From Owenia fusiformis (Eukaryota > Annelida > Polychaeta > Sabellida > Oweniidae), in NCBI GenBank assembly GCA_903813345.2, contig CAIIXF020000010.1, forward strand, positions 9,106,349 to 9,170,348: a stretch of 64,000 nucleotides of DNA, read 5' to 3'. Shown here piece after piece: positions 25,228 through 36,330 of the stretch. How positions within the stretch are numbered: the first letter of the stretch is position 1; the number at the start of each line of letters is the position of its first letter. The notes beneath the pieces are model-generated. The model worked only from the letters and a program-made list of their open reading frames with translations, did not search any database and was not told the DNA's origin. The translations under genes were made by a program, and so were the position numbers.

Positions 25228-25615
25228 TATATAGCACTGGTAATCCACTCGATTACGCTGGTTGCCGAAACGGTTCGTTTTGGTAACAAAATGTCGGAAC
25301 ACCCTGGAAGGTACGATTTTTCTCTTTTCCTTATTTCACACATTGTAGGCAGAATTCCCACGATATTTTTTTATCAGTATCATATGTTTAAGAAAATGCA
25401 CATATTTGCGAACAAATAGTTCAGAAGACAACAGAATCGTCGATTTGATTCCTTACTTAAGTTACACAAACGGTATTTCGAAAAACATGGGGATTCTTCC
25501 TACAACGCATGAAATAAGGAAAAAAGAAAAATCGTACCTTCGACGTTCCGACATTTTGTAACCAAAACGATCCGTTTCGGTAACCAGCGTAATCGAGCGG
25601 ATCACCAGTGTATAG
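25228..25615. mobile_element. MITE with roughly 105-bp inverted arms
   Basis: Left arm: ACTGG-TAATCCACTCGATTACGCTGG and ACAAAATGTCGGAAC. The right arm carries their complements (GTTCCGACATTTTGT, CCAGCGTAATCGAGCGGAT, CACCAGT). Arms 25228-25347 and 25509-25615 surround about 160 bases with no coding sequence. Confidence 0.85.
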
Positions 25616-26160
25616 ACTATTCATGAGAGTTGAATATATATAGCAGTTAGATTTTGCCAGAAACTATCAGAGTACGGGGGCAGTAAAGAATTGAATCTGG
25701 AATATTGCATTTTGTAAAAGATCTTTGCACAAACAGTGATAGAAGTATACGTCATGGAATTAGACATATAAGATATTTGCAATTAGCCAATGGTATGGCT
25801 CCTTCACTAGCACACATCTTTGACCTTATTATCACTCAAGATTTTTACAGATAGCAATCATTAAAAAATTCATGTGCGACATCTATAAGCATTCCGAAGC
25901 AACATTTACACATTTTATATGTACTTTTTATCGTTATTTTGAATTATACCCATTTAGAAACGTCATTTATAATTGGCAGACACAGACTTCCGTTCATTCA
26001 CGAGAGAACAATATTCCCTAATATTACTATTGGATACAAAGCTATGTTTCAATAACAATTATAAACTTGAAAGAAGGCAACATAAGAAAGATTCACGTTC
26101 AGATTCATATTTATTATTTATAACGAGAATTGTTATAAAATTGGAGCAGTATACACAAGC

Positions 26161-26460
26161 GATTGTCACAAGTAAATGATATTTTTGGTTTGAACTGGTA
26201 TAAAACGTCTACTACCAGAGGCTTGTATGTGTTGATTGTCACAAGTAGATGATATTTTTGGTATGAACTGGTATAAAACGTCTACTACCAGAGGCTTGTA
26301 TGTGTTGATTGTCACAAGTAAATGATATTTTTGGTATGAACTGGTATAAAACGTCTACTACCAGAGGCTTGTATGTGTTGATTGTCACAAGTAAATGATA
26401 TTTTTGGTATGAACTGGTATAAAACTTCTACTACCAGAGGCTTGTATTTGTTGATTGTCT
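26161..26460. repeat. 73-bp minisatellite, four copies
   Basis: Unit starts at 26161, 26234, 26307 and 26380, each beginning GATTGTCACAAGTA and spaced exactly 73 bases. A partial fifth copy starts at 26453. The copies are almost identical. The array lies just beyond the 3' end of the hemerythrin gene. Confidence 0.95.
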
Positions 26461-26586
26461 CAGCTTTAAGAATTGAGAAATGAAAAACAATTCAGTCCAC
26501 TTGGATACACGTAACAATTTTTATTTTTCGAACACTGATGCTGAAAATTCTTAAGAAGCTCTGATCTCATTGTTTTGTTTTAATTG

Positions 26587-26592
26587 TTTATT
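26587..26592 (-). terminator. Candidate polyadenylation signal of hemerythrin
   Basis: The minus strand reads AATAAA about 210 bases after the stop codon. A second AATAAA lies at 26520-26525. Either could end the transcript. There is no transcript evidence. Confidence 0.35.
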
Positions 26593-26802
26593 CGTTTTGG
26601 CAAAATTTAATCATCCGCTCTAAAAGAAACAAAATATCAATAACCATATACGGAGATTTTCTCATTTTAAGACATCTTCGACGGATGGTTGGACACATGT
26701 TTAAATTGTACTATTATTAATAAATGCTTTATCGGTTTCCATAACATTTTGAAAATACTGTTTAGACGTTATACTTGTAAAAGTGTTTATATTGACAGAC
26801 GT

Positions 26803-29486
26803 CTAGCCAAGCCTCCCCTTGTATTTGAAATCGGTGCCTTTAATGTGGTTCACCAGCCTGGAAGAAAAACAGGAACGTTAGCCATAATACACAATTATAA
26901 AAAGGAATTTTTTTTTTATTTATTCATTTGTTGTCATGACAGCAGGTTGAAATAATCTAAATGCAGTGCTCGATGGAAAAATAATCCATCAACATAGTTT
27001 AATAAAAAACTATCGCATACGAGGGTTGTCCCAGAAGTAGTAGTTACAGTCAGAATCGTTTACATTTCTAATAAATCAAAGTCAAATCTATGGTTTAAGC
27101 CCATCAAACACGATTCCAATTTCTTCTACTTTGTTTAAACGTTATACTACCTAATTTTCACGACATTTGGTTTATGTATGCTCTTTTAAAAATTTATGAG
27201 TGTCCCATTTTTATATGCTCACCCTGTAGATGTTTTAATACTATGTACTGTCAAGCGCAAATTTCACTTACCATTTCTTGGCAAAATCTATCGAGTCTTT
27301 GTTTACTGGAGCCGCAAGGCCTTTAAGGTCCGACACAAAATCTCTGTGGGCTTTTTGGTGAGGTGTTAGTAGTTTCTCATCGTATTTCTTTGCTATCATC
27401 ATTTCCTGAAAGCAAACGTGCATAACAGTATAATCATGCATAGCAAGAAATGCATTGTCACCAATCAAAACGCATTCATAGTAACGTGAGTAGCGTGGTC
27501 TATGTAGGTCTAAAATGCATGCTATTTAATTTCTAGCTAGTACTAATTTTGTCTCTTAAATATTTTCCCAGTGTTTTGAATGTTCATATTTTTGCTCTTA
27601 CTTCAACCAAATCTCCCATACAATTAACTTGATAGAAAGATATTGCAAAAACTTTATACACGCACCTCTTCATCAGCAAAGTGTTTCTCAACAAGGGAGA
27701 TCAAGGAACCAAGCACAGCGGCGTCAGTTGGTTTTGCGGCAAGGTCGAAGATTCCCTTAAAAAGCCCTTTGTGTTCATCGTCTAAGAGTGCATACTGAAA
27801 TAAAATAAAGCTGTGTATTTGGTTGCTGCTGTTGACAATTCTCACTACGACAAAATATTTTCAATATTGTACGGCACCCTCTTGCACACATTCCAACGAA
27901 AAGCGATGCCAATTCTGAGAATTTGGCTTTTTATATTCACAAGAACGAGATTAGGGCTATAACTTTCCCAAATGAAAAGAAGTAGGCACATTGTTCACAC
28001 TGGCACTGCTTGCCCAATCAACAAAATTTGATACTAATCTTTAGAAAATACCATGTCTTGGAAAAATCTTTAGTTTGCGTCAGATTATACAAAAGTAATA
28101 ATTATAGTTTGAAAAGGGGCAATAAATTCATCAACAATGTGAGGAGTTTTTAACAATGGGAGGAGTTTTTAACAATGTGATGAGTTTTTAACAATGTGAG
28201 GAGCTTTAAACAATGTGAGGAGTTTTTAACAATGTGAGGAGCTTTAAACAATGTGAGGAGCTTTAAACAATGTGAGGAGTTTTTAACAATGTGAGGAGCT
28301 TTAAACAATGTGAGGAGCTTTAAACAATGTGAGGAGCTTTAAACAATGTGATGAGTTTTTAACAATGTGAGGAATTTTTAACAATGGGAGGAGTTTTTAA
28401 CAATGTGAGGAGTTTTTAACAATGTGAGGAGTTTTTAACAATGTGAGGAGCTTTAAACAATGTGAGGAGTTTTCAAGCTGTATTTAGAGAAACAAAACAA
28501 GTAAGTAATTCTTATTTTTAAGTAATGGTATATTTTAGGATCAAAAGCCAGAGTTACTGATCATGAATATTTACAATTACTACAAGAATATTTAAGGCGA
28601 TTTACATTGCTATATGTTACGATTGTACAATACTAAACGAATGTATTTACAAATTGCATAAGTTACAATTCAAGTCAGTTTTAATCATGAAAAGGATTCA
28701 AATTCTTAATTACATGAACAACACATTAATGGTCTGGAAAGTGGTACAATAATTGATTGGCGAAAAAAATCCTATAGCTCATGTTGATGTGCTGTATGAG
28801 GGTGAACTGTGTTTTCTCCACCAGAACTTTTAAACAAGTTTTGACTTAAAGAATCAACGAAAGAATAAAGAAAGATTCACAAATGCTAGGTAGGGTGTGC
28901 CCGATTCCAGCCAATCCGAACACAGTATTTCATATAATTGCAAATTGCGTTATATCACCAATTACTGCGTCCAAGGTCACTTGTTAAATAGTTGTCATGG
29001 TGACAACTTGACTCTCCAGATTGAAATTGATATTTTGCCAACTTGCAAAAAGCTTCATTGAAAACATGTTCTTTGAGCGATTTTGTATATTTTAGGTGAT
29101 TTCGTAGAAAATATTATGCAAAGTGTGAAAATAATTTAACCCCAAGACTCAATGTATTGTGGCTGCTTCATTCCACTCAGGCGTTGTTTCCTAAACTTTG
29201 CATTCCCGCTGCGCAGTCATGCAAAGATTTGGAAACAGCACCTTCAATGGAATGATTCAGCACACAATGCTCTGAGTCCAGGGCTGAAATCCTTAGACAC
29301 TAATAGAATTACTCTAAAAAAATTTATTGCAACTATTTTGTGAATTTCAAATGATGCCCATTGTGAATTTTTATTACTATGTGTGCCGCAAGAACCCAGG
29401 AAAGTAATGATATAAAATATTATAACACTTACAAAGACACAGAAGCTATCGTCCCAGACGTAAGGTTCGGGAATCTCGAAAGACAT
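26803..29486 (-). CDS. Hemerythrin / myohemerythrin, complete, 4 exons, 123 aa
   Basis: Exons in transcript order: 29486-29433, 27794-27666, 27405-27272, 26857-26803 (TAG at 26805-26803). Junctions are GT-AG with phases 0, 0 and 2. The protein is a non-haem di-iron oxygen carrier, a four-helix bundle of the usual family length of about 118-123 residues. The N terminus IPEPYVWDDSF is the family signature. All metal ligands are seen: H in DDEHKGLF, H and E in KHFADEE, two H in TPHQKAH, and H and D in NHIKGTDFKY. There is no signal peptide, so the product should be intracellular. Whether it is coelomocyte hemerythrin or muscle/neural myohemerythrin cannot be decided. In the first helix Cys follows DDSF, where the family usually has Arg. 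Intron 1 contains an 18-copy minisatellite. Confidence 0.97.
28133..28473. repeat. 19-bp minisatellite in hemerythrin intron 1, about 18 copies
   Basis: The unit AACAATGTGAGGAGTTTTT alternates with a variant ending GAGCTTTAA, plus single-base variants (GGGAGG, GTGATG). The tandem spacing is 19 bases throughout. Confidence 0.95.
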
Positions 29487-29618
29487 TGTGTTGTTGAATG
29501 AATAAACGACAGCTAAACGAGTTCCAATTTGTCTCTTGACTTGCGCTCGAAGATCCTATTCGCGTGCCTCGGTCAGATAACTCGAAGTGTACGTGCGATA
29601 CAACGGGACTTTTCTCAC

Positions 29619-29625
29619 TTTTATA
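29619..29625 (-). promoter_or_regulatory. TATA box of the hemerythrin gene
   Basis: The minus strand reads TATAAAAG in a locally GC-rich setting (CCGCGGGGTGG just upstream). It is about 133 bases before the ATG, which fits a start site near 29590 and a 5' UTR of roughly 100 bases. This is the clearest core promoter in the window. Confidence 0.65.
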
Positions 29626-29660
29626 CCACCCCGCGGAAGGTTGATGGTTGCGATCGTTCT

Positions 29661-29682
29661 AATTAAATTCCCCTCCATTTAT
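29661..29682. repeat. 22-bp exact direct repeat, copy 1
   Basis: AATTAAATTCCCCTCCATTT plus AT occurs here and again at 30865-30886, 1204 bases away, in the same orientation. The copy lies just upstream of the hemerythrin promoter. Confidence 0.8.
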
Positions 29683-30864
29683 GGCTGTACCAATTGGTCC
29701 ATTTTTGAGTATCGATAGTCTGTTAGTTACGTTGTCTATATCGAAGATAAGATTTGTATTTCATAATTGAACGTCATCCAAGTCTTTGAATTGGTTTAAT
29801 TCCACCGTATTTCATCGAATCTAACCATGGTATCTCAGTGAACGGTTTAAACTATCGAAATATGTAATGGTTCGCCCCTCAAATGGAGTTCGTGCCCAAC
29901 ATCACTTTTATATAGGGATGCTGTACAAACTATTTCTCCTTGATGGTACACCACTCCTCTTTTATAGTTTTTAGTGTTTATCGTCATATGGAGTTTCAAA
30001 AAGACCAGACGGGAAATTTCCACTGGTCGCAGATTTCGCAAACTGGAACGCACAAGCGGCAAAAGTTTTGAAACAAAGTCAGTTACGTGACAAATGGCCT
30101 ATGTCTCACCTACGCCTCCCGGTGCCTCCAGATGTTGTGTTTATTAGTCTGAGGGATGTTTATATTGACTTTGATGTGCATGGAAATCGATGGAAGTTGA
30201 TCATTCCAATTGGTATTTTATGTTCTTTAAATAAACTATGATTATACGTCAAGTTAATTAGAGTTCAATCTCACATCAATGCGGTTTTGTTTATGAACGA
30301 TATAAAAAGAAATCGTTTGGATTTTTAGTTCTGATGAAGTAATCCACTAACAGTTACGTACTAGTATTGGTTACATACATGTACTACTCGGTGCATAGTA
30401 TTTCGTAATTTGAACTTGAGAGTAAGTTGATCTCATTTGTTATTGTTGTCTAGTCGCCTCGGGTTAAATATTATATAGTTTTTACTGTTTACATGTCTTA
30501 ATTGCATTAACTATGACAACAACAAACAACAACAAATAGTTAACACTTGAACTCATTAATAAATTCCGGATTATTTCGAGATTATTCCTTGTTAACAAAT
30601 GCACCGTGCATCATTGCCTCGTCCAATAGATAGTGTTGCACAATGAGCCAAAAAACATGTTACAGCACAGAATACAAACGCTGTGGTACTTGAAGAGAGA
30701 ATCAGACCTAGCGAGCAGGCCAACAAAAAATTGTCTCAATTTTAGAATATTTCTGGGTCATGTCATTCCTTGTCACGTCTAATTTCTAAAAATCCCCAAA
30801 GTGAACACTTTACTCAAGGAAAACTAAAGATTTTTACAATAATGTATTATTTATTTCTATAGGA

Positions 30865-30886
30865 AATTAAATTCCCCTCCATTTAT
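30865..30886. repeat. 22-bp exact direct repeat, copy 2
   Basis: Identical to 29661-29682. The bases beyond the match differ on both sides. Confidence 0.8.
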
Positions 30887-32204
30887 TTTTATTTTGGGAG
30901 AATTTAAACATTTCTTACCCATTTTTGCACTTTGAACCCATAATAAATTCACCAAATTGTAACATATCGTGAAACTTTTGGGAGATATTGTATTTGAGAT
31001 TATAAAGAATAGATTGATTGGTAAATCCCACATGTTGCTTGTAATTTTTCACCCCTATAGATCTGATTCTGCCTTTTATTTGAAAACTGACAAATGGAGC
31101 GCATATTTCAAAATGGCAGGCGTGGACGAAATAGCTCCTGAAAAGATATGGGAAATAATGGGAACACAAGGTCAGTTTCGTTTATTAAACGGTACCATTA
31201 TGGTTTATAGAACTTTACAAGTTGCACTCAATTTTTCCGCGATGTAGGCCTAAACCTAGTTATCTAAATAAAGTGTTGCGTCACATTTATGTCTTGTCTT
31301 TCTATTCACCATTTGCCGTTTATTCAGCCATTGATTGTGTTTGTACATATTCGATAAACGATTGTAGCATCTGGTTAAATTGATATAATTTTTAGAAATG
31401 ATTACAAGCCATCAACTCGATTTTAAAAAAATCTATCAAACGGCGCGCATACATTCACGTGAATCTCCCAAACTGCCTGCCTAATATTTGCAAACTGCAT
31501 GCATATCTGATTTATATTTCCAGAAAACGTATGCGCAATTCTCTTACCCTTTCCCTTATTACCAAAAAACGAAACTTTCTAGAATTACCACGCAAGAAAA
31601 TCTTAATACAAGACTTTAACAAAGATCTGTCTATGAAAAAGACAAATAAAGAAACACAAGAGGCAATTATTTAAATGTACAAGAGACTCTTTCGAGACTC
31701 ATTTGGAGAGTCACATACGGTATTTGTGATTTCTGGCTAAAATAGGCAAGCCGTTTGATGTTGTATTATTTTTTATCTCATGATTTTCTGATTTGATACG
31801 AAGATTTTTGTATTATCATGTATATAAGAATTGGGTAAAGATTTACCAATCAAGTATTTTCCATATCTGTTAAAAATGTGAAATCGATTTAGGTGTTTTT
31901 TGGTGTGCTATTAACAATGTATCATAATTGTATATGTATTTCACAAATAAAACTATTATGACACCCCTCGTCCGTTGTTTCCCGTCCGGTAATTCACTAA
32001 TTAGGATTTGCATAGGGCATGCATAATGAAGATTTCAACAAAATCAATGGTATAGCGTCAAATACAAGTACGCATAAAAGGCCATGGCGTACTCTCAAAA
32101 TTTAGAGAAAAGTTGTTTTTAGATTGAATTGCCTCACAGTTTAAAAATGGATATTTTATTAGACTATATTTAGTCGGGTTTTCGAATTTTAAAACGCCCC
32201 AGAA

Positions 32205-32330
32205 CGCTTCAACTGCAATCAACTTTACTTGGGGGTGGAGCCACCCCAAACCCCCCTCAAAGATCGTTCGCTTCACTCACTCGCGGCGTACACTCACAAA
32301 ATACCCACGCTACGCCACTGAAATGTTTAA
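32205..32330 (-). repeat. Fragment of a dispersed repeat ending CAGTGGCGTAGCGTGGG
   Basis: On the minus strand the sequence begins CAGTGGCGTAGCGTGGGTA and continues through a G-rich GGGGGTTTGGGGTGGC stretch. This resembles common short dispersed repeats with a GGCGTAGC start in invertebrate genomes. A family-level assignment needs a repeat library. Confidence 0.4.
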
Positions 32331-34260
32331 ATGTAATAGTAATGTAATGTAATACAATGTAATATTCTAATATCGAAAAGATCAATGATTGATGTCCGTA
32401 AAAACTTGCGTGTATTTTCGAATGGAAAATTGAGGGGGTAGAAAGACAAGACTGCTCTGTGCTAGGAAATACAATTGTTAAAATAATTTATTACAGCAAC
32501 TTGTTATAAATCAAAGGTGATCAGTCAGTACATCTCATCTTCGAGGCGGTTGCTAGTGGCATAGGTTGTTTGGAACTCAACAAATGTATATGGATCTGTT
32601 TTTGTAATTGAATGAATAATTTCTTCTATTTCCTGTGTCAGCGGGTGAATTAGACAACTGATTTTTATTACATTACATATTTTTAAAGTCTCCGTGTTTT
32701 TGTGGACGGTGTTCGGTGTTCACTTGGCGCCGATCGGCGTTTGTGCCTACTTGCCTACATTTTGCATGTAAATGCATTGTGATGTATTGGCTTGCAGCAT
32801 AATTTGTAATTAAAGGCCATGCTAAATGTCCTTTCCCTGTGTTTGTGATTTTGGACATGTGCTTTGTTTATATCGTAAAACAACGTATTTTGAGATTGAA
32901 TGTTGTTCTCAAATGTTGAATACTGTGCTCTTTGGAGGACTTACAGTTATAGGAGCTCATGCAACTTCTGATTTTTTTCAGAAAGTGGGTAATCTTTTTG
33001 ATTTTATCGAGCTGTATATGTAGCTTGATTCGTTAATTAATGAATCAGACTTTATACACGTAGACCAAAGACCGGCACTTATGGCATTGGTAATTGGTGT
33101 AATTACGAAATTTTTACCGTTCGTTTGTTTTCTCACGTTCGCATTTGTAGCATCCTGAAGTTCTGGATTCGCACCTTAGACCACTGAACTCCTATAGCGA
33201 AGCATTCCTCCCTATAGTAAATCATGCTAGCGTGATAGCTCGTTATATCTCAGTACGTTCTGTCCCAGACGAAACCCCGCATGATTAAAATATTACACAG
33301 GCGGGGTTGTCGCAACTGAGGAAAGGTTAATAAGCCAGACACTCCTGAAAACGATTAAAAAAAGTAAAATCCTATCTTGCTTCAAAAATGCAAATGTAAA
33401 CATATAAAAATGGCGATGTTATCAATTGTTAGGCTTGTTTTTAAACCTTAGTATCCATTTGAGACTCTTTTATTTAGAATAATGCAAAACCTCTATATTC
33501 CAGCATCTAGAGACATGTAAACGTTTTAAGGCTGACATATCCATGTTCAAGAATTTGAAATGCAAGACTATCTGGGTAAACATTGTTGCATAAATATCAA
33601 CTGCTCAAAAATAGAGTCGATTACATATTAATGAAGAAGCATTGCGTTGTTGATGTTTACACGAAAGACCAGAGTGACTGACTCTATGATCACAAGCTAA
33701 CTACTGTTAAGAGAGGTTCATCTAGTACTCATTTTAGCATTATTTTATGATTATTTTGTTATATTTACAGAAATTTTCATTGCAACTGGGTCTTGGATAA
33801 ATGTCAAATTGGTGGAAGGTGTTTGACGTTTTTTAGGTTAATCCATCAAATGGGTGTAAAATTGTACTTAAGAAAGTTTAATCCGAGTCAGTCTGCTGAC
33901 AAAATACACATAAAAGTTCATGTATTTTAGTTGTGGAAATATTTCAAGAATTATGGATATATAATATGTTAACCTGTCTTCTGCTTCCAGATTAATTGCA
34001 TAGGTATAATGTCAAGAGTTGATGAACATATACATTTATGCCAACAATATAAATAAACACATTTAAGTAAACACAAAGTCTATGCTAACTCGACTAATTT
34101 TTAAGTTTCTTTTAAAAATTGCTAAAAATGAGCACAATGACGCGCGAAGAGTGGTCCACGAGCCAAACACTTTTTATCTATTTTTTTTATTTAACGTTTA
34201 TTTTATTTTACAAAATCAATGGTATAACAGTCAAAGACTGGTCTTGAAAATGAATTCTTA

Positions 34261-35120
34261 GTGTACCACCCTATGCAGACAGAGCCTGTGGGAAATATTG
34301 GGTGCGGCGCAAATGAGCGGAGGGTGCGGAGCTAACGGTCATTTTTGAATTTAAAATTGGGGTATTTCTGAAACTAAGCCGTTTTGGGACTTCAAATATA
34401 CCAAGATATGTGTATTTGACACCAAATATCAATAAAATTGTGAAAATAGTAGTGCAATTCATTTTATAGCGACGCAGTATGCCTTGAACATTTCCCAGAC
34501 CTATATATTTTGAGACTATCCTTTTAATACTGCGTCCCCAGCATTCATAAAAAATGGTGTTCAAGATACACTACCCATGCAAATTATTTTTGCATCTTGG
34601 AAGCCAGGCAGTATCTGTGTGATTTTATAAAAATTCGGAAATGTTCTTCAGATATGAGCCCCCTCTAAATATTGGGTGCGGAGCTACGTTTATGGAGCTG
34701 CTCCGCACCCAATATTTAGAGGGGGCTCATATCTGAAAAACATTTCCGAATTTTTATAAAATCACACTGATACTGCCTGGCTTCCAAGATGCAAAAATAA
34801 TTTGTATAGATAGTGTACCTGAACACCATTTTTTATGAATGCTGGGGACTCAGTATTAAAAGGATAATTTCAAAATATATAGGTCTGGGAAAGGTTTAAG
34901 GCACACTGCGTCGCTATAGAATGAATTGCGCTACTATTTTCACAATTGTATTGATATTTGGTGTCAAATACACATATCTTGGTATATTTGAAGTCCCAAA
35001 ACGGCTTAGTTTCAGAAATATCCCAAATTTAAATTCAAAAATGACCGTTAGCTCCGCACCCTCCGCTCATTTGCTCCCCACCCAATATTTCCCACAGGCT
35101 CTGTCTGCATAGGGTGTGTA
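34261..35120. mobile_element. Near-perfect 860-bp palindrome (foldback element)
   Basis: The left arm (34261-34680) and right arm (34700-35120) are reverse complements over their whole length with few mismatches. The centre near 34690 has GGGTGCGGAGCT facing AGCTGCTCCGCACCC. The ends are ACCCTATGCAGACAGAGCC and GGCTCTGTCTGCATAGGGT. Two short open frames, one per arm, encode the same peptide on opposite strands because of the symmetry. They are not taken as genes. Confidence 0.92.
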
Positions 35121-36159
35121 CGTGCGAAATGCTTGAATATTTATTTCCCAAAAAATCGTAATTATTAAGCTGATATTTATTTTCTGATAACACCAGCAAA
35201 TGTAAAAAAACAAAACAAAAGTTATGTGCACTTGTTAAAAAGAATGCAGACTTCAAAAAATTGCTCGTCAGCTATAAAGTCACCTCCACCGGCACAAACC
35301 CGTTGATCAAAAGTCACGAGAACAACAGCCGGTGTATATTACAATTAGGCTCACATTTGCAGACGAAGTTGGCAAACGGTGATGTAAAATATTACATTTT
35401 AAGCATCGACATTTATTGCATGTATCCATAACAACAAAATTGCTTTCAACACGTTTTTCACAATATGGCCTGTTTGTGTAAAGTGATATATGAGTTTTAT
35501 TTTCAGTTTTTGGTGAATATTCTTATTATTTGTTCGCAATATAGGAACTATATTACAAGGGCGATAGAACATTAAAAATACTCAAGTTTATTACCGTCGA
35601 TAATTGAAGCCCTATTTTTAATTGTGATTTATTATGACTCCCTGTAAAATGTATAAATTTGAAAGTACATTTCACCACGTGATGGTTGATGAATCACTCG
35701 GAAGAATTTCTATCTTTGGAAGCAAGTTTTAAACATAGATATGTAACTTCTCATAGTGAAGCATGAAATTAATTTGTTTTTGATAATAATAGTAGCCTAA
35801 TGTTTAAAGCTACAAATATAAGTTCATTTGCATGTAATTGCAAAATTGTAAATTGACATGATTGTGCTCGAGAGGGAGCCCTTGATATGCTACGTGTCAT
35901 TTATAAAAACGTCCAATTATGTGCATGCTATGGGGGATGAGATCTGGGATTCAGATGAGATATGGAAATTCGGGTGAGACATTATGGAAATTCATAGAAG
36001 TTAGAATGGGAGAAACGCATTTACAGAATGAAATACATTTTGATTCATATTTGCAAGAAATATGAAATGTTTAAGTAGGCGTCTAAATGCCAAAGTGTCT
36101 AGGACTTATTCTTGCTTAAAATTGCATCGCTGTTTGTAAATTAATGATCACGAGGGAGA

Positions 36160-36330
36160 GTTCTGGAGGCGTTCGCCCCCTCCCCCTGGACAAAAAGTAT
36201 TTCAAAAGAATGCGATTTTCACGATTCTTTAGCATTTTTCCTGTGATTTTGTGCCTTTGTCAAAGTGAATCCCCTGGAATATTTCTGAAAAGTAGTGACC
36301 CCCTTGACAAAAGTTGGCTACGGGTCTGAC
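36160..36330 (-). repeat. Partial copy of the GGCCCGTAGCCA repeat
   Basis: GTTGGCTACGGGTCTGAC at the right end and CCCC-rich tracts resemble the complete element at 61050-61238. The other end is not clear. Confidence 0.45.

Larger units (their letters stand above)
22683..26802. other. Intergenic region between channel and hemerythrin genes
   Basis: The two genes converge on this region, since the channel is on plus and hemerythrin is on minus. It holds four inverted-repeat elements (22838-23147, 23490-24356 enclosing 23554-23779, 25228-25615) and a 73-bp minisatellite (26161-26460). I see no supportable gene. The 3' ends of both transcripts must lie here. Confidence 0.6.

Noticed and set aside
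30915-31247. Opposed frames of 84 and 92 residues
   Set aside because: Same reasons: antisense overlap, no domain, no splice context.
34271-35112. Two frames with the same peptide (KRLSFRN...SAPSAHL) on opposite strands
   Set aside because: They mirror each other because the region is a palindrome. There is no similarity to a known domain.
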